In this document: positions 50,601-62,989 of the stretch, piece by piece
How the letters are laid out: every line of letters begins with the position of its first letter
How positions within the stretch are numbered: the stretch's first letter is position 1
Source: Clavelina lepadiformis
Lineage: Eukaryota; Chordata; Ascidiacea; Aplousobranchia; Clavelinidae
Direction of reading: 5' to 3'
Assembly (NCBI RefSeq): GCF_947623445.1
Contig: NC_135242.1
Span: 3,286,001-3,350,000, forward strand
Length of the DNA stretch: 64,000 nt
The notes under the pieces: generated by a model
What the model saw: only the letters and a program-made list of their open reading frames with translations
Told to the model about the DNA's origin: nothing
Database searches by the model: none
Position numbers and translations under genes: made by a program

Positions 50601-53600
50601 TTCCTACATAACACGTAAAACAACGCAACAAATAAAGAGAGCACACGTACTAGTTTGTTGCTATCAATGAATAATAAATAGGAATAAACAGAGACCTGTG
50701 AACTCCTGGTCCGGTGGAGCAGATTTTGATCTAAGATCATTTTGCTTGTCAATGCTCGCTTCTGGTCTGGCACGATTGTTGCGCGCTGAGTTCATTCGTT
50801 TTGTTTCTTCGCCGTAATCTTCGTTGCTCTGTTTATTACAAATCATGTGACTGTGATATCCCAGCTCGTTGCGCGATGCTAAGCATGCATAATTTATGAC
50901 AGAACGCGGCAACATACTCTTTGTTTGATTTTTTTAAACAGTCGTCCATCGTCTATGTCTTCATCACTGTCTACAGCCCGGGCGGCATTTCGACCGCGTC
51001 GCCTACGAGCTCGCAACCTCTGAATTAATTCCTCTTCACTTTCGTCATCATCATCGTAATATCTTTCAATGTATCTCTGCCTGGTAATCACAATTAACAT
51101 GGTTTGTCTAAAATAGGAAGTAACATGATGATGAAGTTATCAGTGAAGTCGTTGTCATCTTCACCTTCTCCTGGGAGCATGCCTTGCTTTCCTCTCTCTG
51201 ATCCTGTGATCATCCTCATCATCAAGATAATCTCTCGCAGGCTTCTCACTGTATAAGCAAACCGGTAATAACAACATGCATAAGATGTACCTTGTGCTTC
51301 ATTAGCGGAGACAAAATTTTTTTCTGGTTGCAAGCTATGTTGATATGGCCGGGTGAAAATGACCTACTGTTAATAAAGGTCTTATACAACATGCTAAATA
51401 TAGTTTGTAATAATATTAATACTACGACCTGTGTATACTTATTCACTCTTTATTTAGTTAGAAAATAATTGTTTGATTAAAGTTAAAAACGTATTAAACA
51501 ACAAAAGAGTGGCTTTCTGAATTAAACTTTAATAAATCTCAATATTCAAGTTAAAAATATCGAAGAAAACGGAAGCCGACAAGTAGGCAAACATCCTAAT
51601 TAACTTTAAACAATCTATGAGCATTGTACTTGAACTTGATTATATAATTATTTCTCTGAAGATTATGTCTATCACAAATCCCGATGAATAACAAAAAGGA
51701 GGTTGTTTTACCCTTCAAAAAAATATCCAACAGTGAGCAAAACAAAAATACACGAAAGTATAAGCATCTTCTACTAAATACTTCATTCAATGTAACATGA
51801 AGGCTCTCCACCTGTACATTACTTCATCTTCCAAGTTTTCATCATTTCGATAAGTTTTTTCCTGTCTTCTCTTACGCTCGAGAATCTGTTCATAACTCTC
51901 CCCGACTTCTTTTTTAACGCTGTTTCCTATTGGCGGCTGAGACAAAATAATTATAAATCATGACTGTACGTGCATTACATCGTAATAATGATTATTGTGA
52001 ACACTGAACTTATTCAGAGTGCTTGAATCTTTCTACGTGTAATCAAGAATATCGACGTTTAGTGCAAAGTTCATGCATAGATATTACATCTGCTATATAT
52101 GCTAACTTTATAGCTTTAATGAAAGACATTGCAATGCTATTTAAATAGTTGAAAATTAATGAAAGTTTATTGCTTTGTATTACATATCTATGACCAGTTT
52201 TAAATTATCAAATAACAAAACAAGTTTGTGTTTTAGGCATTCTGACATTTATCACATAAATAAGTGAGAAAGAATGACATGCATAGGGGAAGTATGGCTG
52301 AGTCTAATTATATGCAGATCAGCACAGTTACTAAAAACTGTGACCTATAGTTGTCACCTGTACCGAAACATAAAACTACACCAAAAAATCAGTGAAATTA
52401 ATTTCCTTGAGTAGAAATTCCAAACGTTCCAAATTCTTTCTACAAGAAAGTCATGCATAAACAGCTTGTTTCAAACAATTCAATTTTAAGCTCCTTTTAA
52501 AAGTATTATCTAAAAATGCATTGGTGTTGAATTGTAGATAGTTTACATGCACCAATACCTCAAGTACATACAAGACTGCCCAGAAGCAAAGTAATAATGT
52601 AAATACAATCAAAATGCTTCACACTTGGCTGATATGAAGAAAGCAAGCCCAAACACTAAAAACTTTAAAGAGGATCTTCAGTTTTTAATTGAAACCAGAC
52701 TACAACCTACTTGAACATCACAACGGAGCAATTCTAAAGTTGTGCAGTTACGCTATTTGGTTGGTTTACAGATACAAGCACTAGCTGCTACATGGATCAA
52801 AGTATTTCTGATACACCCTAAGTATATTCTACATTCTACAGCTATGCTTCATTTTCTCACAGTGGTCTGGGTAATTTCATTAACAGTGGGATAAGATATG
52901 GGAGTAGCGAATGTTGTTAATCGCTTTGGATGATTTTGGCTTCTCTTCTCATTTTCCTTATTCGCTTTAAATTCGTTATATTCTTTGTTTCTTTGTAATT
53001 TCAATCTCTCCTGTGTGTTGGGTAAAAAGCAATACAGGGATTGTGCATAAACAGAAGCGTCATTTTCAGCATAAAAGCAATATTTCAAGAATTGTCCACA
53101 CTTAATGAACAATAATCAACATATAATAGGTTAGACACATATAACACAGCTGGCATACATCATGTAGGTAAACTTGAGAATAATTTACAGCTAAAGGTAA
53201 GTTCAGTAATAACTTTGTACAGATGTTATATAGTTTTCAGTTTAGGTTGCTGTGCCCTAAAAGCAGGAAAGAATACAGCTACAATTAATCCCTAAATATA
53301 AAGTAAATACATGGGCAAAGTATACAGTCAAGTCAGGTGTTCACCTTTGCACTTAAATGATCCCGAATTGGTAAACTCAATCCTAAATCCAAGTCATCTT
53401 TATTACGCGCTTTGTTGGTTGCATTAGCAGCAAGACCTTCTTCATAAGTGGTTTGAATTTTTCCTCTTACACCGGTTGTCCGTATCTGCTTCTGCAAACG
53501 CAAACCACAAAGCTCAATCAAGTTCATAAACCTAGCTGCTGGTGAAAAGTTCTCCTGTATCCTGTGTATTTCAGACAATTAATTCACTTGAATTACATCA

Positions 53601-54243
53601 TCTATTGAGCTGCTTGGTTTGATCTAGTGAGCCTAAATTTTAGGACGGCGTTGTGCAGAAGAAAAAAAAACATTGTCCAGAAAACAACTAAAATTATGTT
53701 AGAAATGAACCTAAATCACAACACCATATGTGAGTTTAATATAGATCGGACGTACCTCAGCGAGTGCTTTCCTGTACTCTTGTCTCAACTCTTCTTTTAA
53801 CTTTTCCTTTTGATTTTGGTAAGCTTCTCCAAGTTTTAAAATCTGTGGAGTTGGTGGTTTTCCCTTCAAACTTTTCACCGATCTCTGACCCAATTCAGTT
53901 ATATCCTTGTGAGGAATTCTGGCATCTTTCAGTGGATTCTATGGAATTGGAAAAAAACAATTACAAACGTCCTTGTTTGAATACATTACCAAATAATTTT
54001 TTGTGTGTTACATTTTGTGTCCGTCATTACATCCGCCCAAAACAAAGTTCTGATGTATGTAACTTAATCGACCCGATAATTATAAGAGCAATATTTTACC
54101 TCTTTCCTTGGGTTTGTTTCATCAGCGATGTAATCTGTGACTGCAGAAGGAGGATTTCGTTCCAGAGTCTCCCTCTCGTGGGCAATTCTTGCACGTTGCT
54201 CCGCAATAAACCGTTCCATGTCCTCTTGTTCATGCATTTTCAT
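44684..54243 (-). CDS. CSPP1: Centrosome and spindle pole associated protein 1
   Basis: Thirty exons: 54100-54243, 53756-53938, 53345-53491, 52861-53010, 51812-51936, 51165-51248, 50918-51080, 50696-50828, 50469-50577, 50341-50398, 49996-50096, 49676-49777, 49295-49504, 48997-49120, 48531-48678, 48214-48347, 47966-48079, 47327-47476, 46972-47112, 46789-46892, 46614-46702, 46412-46538, 46177-46299, 46089-46139, 45826-45954, 45644-45716, 45443-45552, 45232-45277, 45001-45163, 44684-44922. All phases close to 1257 aa, about the human length. Hallmarks: an N-terminus like [41 protein letters not shown], a [15 protein letters not shown] segment, [19 protein letters not shown], long Glu/Arg/Lys coiled coils (about 720-840), and [10 protein letters not shown] near the C-terminus. 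It binds microtubule ends and the ciliary axoneme; loss causes Joubert syndrome in humans. Weakest donor: GTGCGC at 48213. Confidence 0.92.
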
Positions 54244-54540
54244 TGTTTATATTACCATAAGAGTGTTAAAGATTGTGTATCATATCAAAGAAATTGCTGA
54301 AAAATAAACAAGCGCTTTCCATCACATAAGCACACCCACTCTTTTGTTATTTATTAAACCTTATAAAAACACTTGTGTGCCACAGCACAATAGCAGATGC
54401 TACAAACCTAAAGTCATGGAAAGTAGCACAAAATAGTATATATTCATGTAATAAGGACTGCATACTGGTTTCCTCTTCATTTTTATTCTTTACTTCTAAG
54501 ATAAGCTGGTGGGCGACTGTGGCCAGGCTAAACCTTTCGC

Positions 54541-54592
54541 ATGATGACATCATCATGACATCATCATCATCATCGTCATCATGACTTTCTTA
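54541..54592. repeat. CAT-rich microsatellite
   Basis: Repeats of catcat and gacatcatcatcatcatc within the intergenic region upstream of CSPP1. Confidence 0.8.
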
Positions 54593-55628
54593 ATTATCTT
54601 TTTTATTTAATTCAAAAATTCGTATTCACATAAATGAACTGGGTGTGTTTGTTTATGTAAAAGTGAAGTGGCTGTTTACCTCACGACTGGGCTGTGGGGT
54701 AGTTTTAACAAATCAGACATAGGCCTATAAAATCAGAGTTTGGCATAACGGTGTGCATTGGAAATTCAATTCTTCATGTATTTATTCACGCAAAGCATTC
54801 AAAGAGCTAATTTTTTTGTTTGTTATAATCGACGTGAACAAGAACAAATTTCAGAGTGCATTTTGATAAGTCTCGTGTGTGTACCATCCTTTCAGGTTTA
54901 TCACTGTGGCTGTGCAGAATGCACATGAAAAAATCGCTATTGGTACGGTTTCAACTGAGGTACAGTAACTACAGAACTAACAACTACTGCAAATTCTTAC
55001 ATTTCTGTAGGTTACAAGACAGACCGTCTGACCGTAGCATACAGAAAACAGAGTACTACATATTTTAAATAAGGTTTCTCACAATCACCCAGGGTGAAAT
55101 CACATGGGCAGACATACTGCCAAAGGCAAAAGGACTTTAACTTCTTGTTCTCATCTCCCTGTTTCCCGAAGCTGGGAATCTAGCGTGAGATTCACCTTTA
55201 CTTTTAACTAAGTACCATGGTTAGATAATGAATTTATGAACCCTATAACGAAGCGTGACAATTATTGTAGCAATTGATGGTGAAGAAACTACTTCCAAAT
55301 GCGCCTTACCTACAACGCATCCAATTCAGTAATCTAGCCGACATTTTAAAAACTTCTCTGGTTTCACATACACGAGCGTTTCTCGTTACCCAACAACAAT
55401 CAATAAATAAACGTTTTCCGCGTGATGACGCATTTTTTCTGTCCAATAAAATAATTTCGGGATAGTTAGAAATATTTTTGTTGTATTTCAGCTTTCAATT
55501 AATATTCACACTGTTTTTGCAAGACTTCTGAAGCCAATATTATAATTAAAAAATATTTCGCTTCCATTTCATACTGAAACACACGGTATTTTCTGTATTT
55601 CAAAATAAATGATAATACAAAAAAGCAG
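54593..55628. other. Intergenic region between CSPP1 and the EF-hand gene
   Basis: It must contain the CSPP1 promoter (minus strand) and the 3' UTR of the EF-hand gene. No exon series or repeat family was recognised. Confidence 0.45.
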
Positions 55629-58600
55629 TCAAACCCAAGCCGCTTTGGGCTGGGATCTTCCCAAAGGAGGATATGGAATCCAGTGCGACGGTACAGGATA
55701 TGGAAGCCAGGGTGAAACGACAAAGGGTTCAACTTCACCAGTATACGCCAGATAGCTTTGTTTAAACTGATCGCGCATTATAGGCGTCATCTGTTGTACC
55801 TATTGATGAAATAAACATTCCGACATTTTCATGTTAGCTTGTTTTAAACGAGTGTTGGTGGTAACAAAAAGGAAAAATCTGTCTTCCAACTAATGAAAAC
55901 CAACTAACGATAAAGTACCTGAAACTTTTTGTAAACTGTCCGAGAATTAGTTGACGCGACTTTCTTCAGTTTATTGTAATAATCATCTAATATAACCTCC
56001 GTCTAAAGTTTAAAATAGGCTAATTTGAAACAATTCAATTATAACAACTATAGTCTCTCATTTTACAGACCAGGTCTAGGTTTACGTTTCCAATATAGTT
56101 TAATCCGTAATGGTTCAACATTACAATGATGTTTAAATATTAAACAATCACCTTTTGGCGGACTTCAGGTAGATCATCGTAATTAAAGGTTTGGGGATAA
56201 TCTTGCAATAGATATTTGGGTAAGGCAACAGCTTTTGGTGTGCAAACAAACTCTGATATCTTAGGGCGACGAGCGGGGGCGCCCCACGTTCTGGCAGATA
56301 TCGCTAAATAAAGAAATAAATTAAAGGCAAACTGTGCTCGTTTTTTAACACTGATCATAAAATCAAGCATCAAATTATAAAACTGGCCGCAAACTGTTCA
56401 ACATTTGCGCATTTTATAAAGAATTAGCCTAATTTAATTGACCTGTTACCTGTCACTGATGCTCCCTGCAGCATTCACATAAAGAGTTTAAGTTATGTTC
56501 TAGTGCAGATTACCTCTCCGTTTTATGATTGGTCCAGGAACCCTTTGCACAGGTGCTGAGTAGATTCTTTTGAAAGCTTCATCATTTGTAATACTTTTCT
56601 TCAACTTTGTAGGTTTTGGAGAGCTCCTTCGTTCGGTCTGAACCCATATTAAAACACCGATTGCATCAATAGAAATTTAAAATTAGAGTAAATAATAAAT
56701 GAGCCTACCAATTAAAATTTATAACAAAACATCGGGTAAGCGTAAGCTACGTTTACTCTGGTATGAGTGCAGATACTGCAGAAATATTAACAGCATTTAA
56801 ATGTAGGCTTACTTAGATTTGTACCTTAAATTGTATTTCATGGTCGTATTTAGGCAAATTTTTCGGTGCTGACTTTGGCCGTTTTATCGGGATCCGGTCA
56901 ACATTTGAAGCTTTTGTTTTTGCAGCTGACTTTGCTCGACCTTTAACGATCAAAAACAATTGAAACAAACAGTTCAACTAAAATAAAGTTATTTTACAGT
57001 TTCGATCAAGTTAGATAAGTGCGTTAGAAAGTTACTTTTGCTCAACAATTTCTTTCGCAAAACTTTTTTCTTCTCGGCCTCCTCTCGCTATGTAGAGTAA
57101 AACAGTTAGTGGCTTTGCTTCTAGTTTGTCCGATTCATCAATAACAAAATATGCATTAGACGAGTGCCAAGTTTAAGATAAGATTTTTACTTTGAAGTGA
57201 TTAAAACACAATGGCTGAGCGTATGGTGATGATTTCATTTTCCCCCAGTTGGCAAAACGTGATCTTTCGTCATGAAGTTCTTTTTTGATGCTCTTGAATC
57301 TTTTCATGATCTCTTCGAAAGAAATACCGAGGCATCTTTGTCCTAAACGTAACAAGTGCTTCAACAAAGAAAGTCAAACCAAGGAAGTAGATATTATAAA
57401 ATTCAAGGCTTACCAACCTGCTGAGTAATACTGGACCACGTGATCGTTGACCTTTTTTACCTTGTTGATGTAATATTGTCGAATCTCGTTCATAGATTCT
57501 TCTTTCGTAACTGTTTTCAAAACTTTAAAAAAGATACTTTTGCGATGTCTCCTGCGAATATATATGAATGGAAAGTAATTAAAAGGCGCTACCCTTGCAC
57601 TAAACACTTCTTTGTCCGATATCAGGGCTACCCACCTGGCGTTCGCCGTATTGTTAAACGTATTTCTCTTAACTTCGTCTGAATTGTTTGAGTTCACCAT
57701 TTCTTCCCACAATTTCATTTCCGATCGCATTTTTTGCTGATCTTCATCTACAGAATAAGGATTAAAATAACGCTTTTAATTTCACGCATATACCAAACTG
57801 ACCAATGGATAAGTGTGCGAAAATCCCAATGACAGATCGTTTAATCGTTTTGGTAATTTAATTAAGCCTACCGTGTATAAGTTTTACAAAGTTTTGAGGT
57901 TGAGTCACTGCAGTCAAGAACTCATCAAAATCTATTTCACCAGTTTCCTTGATATTGAATTCCTTATGGATTTCCTCCACTTCTTCCAATGTGATGTCTA
58001 TGTCGGGAAATGTACCCTGTTCGCGACAAATATGGATATATATAAGTTTGGTCTCTATGGAAGCCTGGGATTCCAGAGATAAATTAATCTAACCAAAACG
58101 GCTTGATAAAGTTCCTTAGCGCTGATTCCTCCACTTTGGGTTTGATCAAAACGAGAAAAGAGTTTATGAAATGCACCTAATTGTGTGGAACTTAAGGAAT
58201 TCCTCCGGGTCCTACCAACCACCTAATACAAGATGAAACGTTGGTAAACATTGGAAATAAATAGCAGTAGTTTCCGTAAGGCAAACATGACTGTGTTAAG
58301 TTAAACTTACAGGAGCGCGCATCAATGATATTGAGTCTGAATGTGACCTAAACTCCTTTGAAGTCTTTGTTTCTGGTGGAAGATCAGTGTCCTATAATAA
58401 TGATATTGTTGAAACCTGTCAAAATAAATTAAGTGCAAAGCAAAAGCGACTTACGTCACCAACGGTGGAGGGATAAGAACCCACGAATACCGGTGGCTCC
58501 ACAACCTCCTTGACGATTTCTTCCGTTGCTTCATCATTGGATTCTTCTAAAGCATTTTCAACCACGCGAGCCTCCACCTACGTTTGTAAAAAGATGTACT

Positions 58601-61254
58601 TACACGTTACAGAGAAACTCAACTCGAATGCATCAGAAGTTTGCGGGTGGTAAACCTACCCTGTACGTATAAAACAAGAAATATAACAATACCGGCATCA
58701 TGAATTCCGCCAATACATCTATTGATTGTGTGCGTTTTCTTGAGGCATTGATTTTGCTGGATCCAGGTTTTTCATGTTGGCTGCAATGCATCAACACCGG
58801 CTGGCATTATCATTTTACAGTTACTTTATTTTAAGATATATTCTTAACTTACAATTAATTTCTCCTTATACCTCATTTTGTTTCCGCAAACTATAATTTC
58901 GTTCAAATCGTCGTTCGTTGGCTTGTGAGGAAGAATTGGTTTTACGACGGTTGCATATTTTCCATGATATGCACTTTGAGGTCTTTTTCGTTGTGAAAGT
59001 TCAGTGGCACTTTTATTTACTATTTTTGTCTCGGGCATCTGCTGGTTAGTTTTATTGTTTACCAATGAACTTGAACTTGACGAGAGTGAGCTTTGTGCCT
59101 GACTTGACCGTGAACTAGAGGCCGAAGTAGATAAAATGGTGGAGGTACTTGATTCAGAGTTCTGCAGAAATTCCACTGTAAAACACCATCAACATACCTT
59201 CAGTAATGAATGAGTTTTTATACTATGTCATGCACACCTATGAGCCTAGTTGTATATCTGATTCTTGAAATAGTTATTACAACAGGTGAGCAAGAAATTA
59301 TCGCACCAATTAAATTCAAGAAAAAATAATGGAAATATTTGCTCGTACCAACGTTTTTTTCAAAGGTTGAAGACGAGTACCATGGTTTGATTAACTGTGA
59401 AGTTATCCTAGATTCGATGCCCAGATTTTGGTTGCAGCTTCTTGTCGATTTCAGAGCGCTTTTGGCAGTTTTTAAAGGAGAATCTTTCGTTGTACTTTGT
59501 GCCGAGAGCTTTTGTGCAAATATACAACAACGTAGCCTATATGCTTCAACTGATAAAAATGGGAAACTAAAAATGAAACTGTAAAGTTTACAGTATAAAG
59601 TTTATAAACTATCATCTTTACGCTTTAAACAACACAAACTTGTCTTGCCTTGTTTATGTTCAAGTTCTTGTTTTGCTCATCGTTTGTTTCAAAGTCTTTC
59701 AGCGCAGCAGTCAGTGCATCTAAACATTTTATCGACAATATAATATGACTTACACTAATCTTCAATTATGTCTTCTGCGTACTAAGACACATTTTTTCCC
59801 GAAACATAAAATCACAATGTTCAAATAATAATCAGCAACCATCTGCGTACTGTCGCAACGTTAACCGAACACAAATTGAACAAAGTTTCAAGAAGATTTG
59901 ATTACTGTACTCGAAACCAACCACAATTAGTTAAATTGATCGAGTGGTTCGAGGTGCGCCTTAGAAAGTTTGCATTAGTTTTCCCACACTTAGAACTAAA
60001 TATCCGAACCTTCAGCCAGTTTTTGTGCGCCTTGTTTGGGAGAGGTAGGATGCAGTTTTTTTTCGCTTTCCTGTTTATCCACGTCAAAATTTTCATTGTG
60101 GCTGCTGGTGTACTTCAGGGCGTTCTTTCCGGGTTTCAATGAAGAATTTTTCGTTGTACTCTGTGCCGAGCGCTTTTGTGCAAATATACAAAAACGTAGC
60201 CTACTTCAACTGGTAAAAATACACCACTAAAATTACACCTAAAAACCATCTTCTTTACGTCTAGTTAAATAACGTAAACTTGTCTAGCCTTGTTTTTCTT
60301 CGAACTTTTTTTCTGTTTTTCGTTTGTTTCGAAGTCTTTCAGTGCAGCAGTCAGTGCATCTAAAAATAATACACACCAATATTGTATGATCTACTATTTT
60401 CTGATATAAATAACTTAAAGTTCCCGGTACAGGTACGTCTAACAGGCTTGATTACTCTTAACTGCAATCAGTTAATTTGAGCATATAGGGTGAGGCACGC
60501 CTTAGAAAGTTGGCAGTAGTTTTCCCACACTTAGAAATAATTATCTGGACCTTCTGCCAGTATCTGGGCGCCCTGTAAGGAAGGGGAAGGATGCAGTTTT
60601 CTTTCGGCTTCCTCTTTTTCTCTTTTGTCTCTTTCTGTCTCTTCCTTACTCTTCAAGTTACCAATGTTTAACAATGTTCTTAGTAACGCTGAAACGTCGT
60701 CGTTTAAAATGGACGGTTCCTCGCTAAAAACAAAAAAGGATTGTGTGACCGACTTCCCTTTAAAGAAATGTATGAAAGTTTTTAAAAGTTGTATTTTTTT
60801 GGAAAAATTTAGATTTGCAAAGTTTGGAATGCATAAAATTTTTCATGTAAAAAAACAAATAACATGGGAAAACATGTGCTAAAACTTGCATCATTTGTTG
60901 CACAAATTGACCAAATGTTTCAAGTATCTTTGAAAACTTGACATAAATAACATTTTATGCCAATAGATGTAATACATAAGCTTTTGACATTTGTAAACCT
61001 TAAAATTTACAACAGTCATATGAAATTTATGACGGTTGGTCATTATCGCCATACGTCGATACCGGCATGGTATCAAGTGCCATTTTATAATGATAGGTTT
61101 TCATCTCTTACCTTACACTTGTAGATGTAACTTCTGATTCACTTGAATGGCTGGATAGAGGAGCCGGTTGGTATGTCGTGACATCAGAAAATGAAACCCT
61201 CTTTTTTACTTTTGGCTTTTTCTTCGACAGGTTTGATGGTGCTGGCCTTGACAT
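55629..61254 (-). CDS. EF-hand protein of unknown identity, possibly ciliary
   Basis: Twenty-one exons: 61112-61254, 60551-60723, 60280-60359, 60010-60172, 59640-59719, 59349-59508, 58872-59175, 58693-58780, 58455-58577, 58311-58391, 58094-58222, 57872-58016, 57636-57747, 57418-57551, 57191-57342, 57036-57087, 56825-56940, 56514-56637, 56152-56303, 55919-56002, 55629-55790 (918 aa). I do not recognise the family. Residues 1-30 are basic with RVSF at 19-22, a PP1-docking-type motif. Residues 48-266 hold duplicated modules and a Ser-rich tract follows. A canonical EF-hand loop is at 491-502 (DQTQSGGISAKE) and a degenerate one at 529-540 (NIKETGEIDFDE). Helical basic segments follow, and the tail is rich in Pro, Trp and Tyr (SPWLPYPVPSHWIPYPP). 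Some segments (KRPQSAYH, KRPKSAP) resemble axonemal proteins, but this is a weak guide. Confidence 0.8.
59349..60723 (-). repeat. Intragenic tandem duplication of an exon pair
   Basis: The exon pair 60551-60723 plus 60280-60359 corresponds to 60010-60172 plus 59640-59719. Shared blocks are ERKLHPSPSLQGAQILAE versus EKKLHPTSPKQGAQKLAE, and DALTAALKDFETN at the start of both second exons. Exon 59349-59508 repeats the first part of 60010-60172 (SAQSTTK). Flanking introns also match, for example gcacaaaag before 60172 and 59508. Confidence 0.85.
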
Positions 61255-62902
61255 GCTCTCATTATAATCTGTCACCAGCTTGTTCTAATATTTATTGACA
61301 TTTATGTCCCTATGTAGTCAGGCAAAGGTTATCGCATTGTAACTCAAGCCACTTTTTCTTGCTTTAACTCGTGCATTGGTTCGCTTGTGACGTAACAAAC
61401 TGACGTTCCAATCACAATCACATTGGCTTCAGAACTACGTTAGGAAGCAATGCGGCATCACTACTGCGGCTGTAATCTGTAGCAGTGTAACTTTAGTTAA
61501 CCAGATTAGAGCGGCTTGTTCTTTAGTTTACTTGGACAGATTTCTATGATTCTTATTTCATTGCAATTCTGACGTAATCCACTTTCATTACTTCACAAAT
61601 ATTATTGAAATATTCAATGTTTGGCTAGGATTTTTAGCTTTAAATAAACTGCATCAGCATTTTTGTGTTTTGCACCTACTTTGAAACAGAATTGCAAAAT
61701 AAACACTTAACTCACTTTTACGATTTATACGCTCTTAAAAGCACGGGTTTTTCTGAAAAAACAAAGTTATAGTTAAAACGACACATTTAAAGGCTTCGAT
61801 ATAAATGTTAATCAAAGATAAAAAAATTTTAAAGAATAACATCTATCGTGAACAAAATTATGTTCCAATTACCAAAGCTTATTCTGTCTTGTTTTTTATA
61901 CTTTGCATATACCTGTGTAAAAATTTTAATTCTCTTCAAGGTGTTTTTATCAATTTTTAGAAGATGTCAAAACATATATGTTATAATAATCTTTTGCGTT
62001 TGCTGTTTCCAAGCAGACTTTAACCTATGTAGCAACTTTGAAAACTTTTTGCCGTGTCTTAGTACCTAGTACACTTGATAAAGCAAGCTCACTTTTGCAA
62101 AAGCTTGTGTAGAGAAATTAAAGACAAAAGTTAACCCTATGGAGTGCTATCAAATACTGTACTCTGATTTTTATTTTTTGGTTTACTGATTATAATCTTG
62201 CCATAAAGTAATCACCAAAGGTCAGTTACTTATAATTTTACTACGTTTATTCCACATTTAAAACTTCACATGCTTTTTTAGTTGAACTGCATTGACCCAA
62301 GAAAAAACCTCACAAATAGGCTACCTGGACTTTCCACTGCAATCGTTCTCAATGAGAATATGATTAACATTTATAACAAATGTTTTAGATCGGATGTTGG
62401 AACTTTTTAGAAAGATATGTATTGATACATAGGCTACAAGTACAACTGATATCATTCATTCGTTTCAGTTTTCGCCTTAGGGGAGGAAATATTGTGCTGA
62501 CGCAAGTGACATACTGCAGTTTCACAAAGTCTTTCAGGTTTGTTATCTAAGCTAAGGAAGGCATTTCATTGAAGTACAAACCTAGCAGTTTGATACAAAA
62601 AAGGTCGAAACGCGTTATGCCTATACACTACTTTGTATATGTATAAACGGGGTTAGTGGAGAATAATAGATTTATATTTTGAGCTGTCTTCAGAACCGGA
62701 AAAGGCCTACCGATGTAACACTGTGGCTTTTGTAGGGATAAAGATATTGTACTACAGTTATTGGCAACAGTAGGTCCATATAGCTCTTTGATTGCTATGA
62801 CGATAACTCACTACTCCGCCTTGACGACTGCAATTTTCAGCAACGCATTTGCTGTGTAGTAGTGTGTAACAGTAATAAAATATCACTAATAAAAGCAAGT
62901 CA
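61255..62902. other. Intergenic region between the EF-hand gene and the peptide gene
   Basis: AT-rich; must contain the EF-hand gene promoter on its left side. Open frames here (for example 61848-62069) look like chance. No repeat recognised. Confidence 0.4.
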
Positions 62903-62908
62903 TTTATT
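62903..62908 (-). terminator. Poly(A) signal of the peptide gene
   Basis: AATAAA on the minus strand, about 85 bases after the stop codon at 62990-62992. Confidence 0.55.
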
Positions 62909-62989
62909 GCAAGTTAAATTATGAATTCAGTCGTAAGGGTAGAAACGGTCTGGTAACACATAGGCATCACACAAGATCCTGTGAAGAAT

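Noticed and set aside
53764..54300. 178-codon plus-strand open frame
   Set aside because: It runs antisense to CSPP1 exons with matching phases and homology on the minus strand; a shadow frame.
61848..62069. 73-codon hydrophobic open frame
   Set aside because: AT-rich sequence gives Phe/Ile/Leu runs by chance; no splice partners seen.
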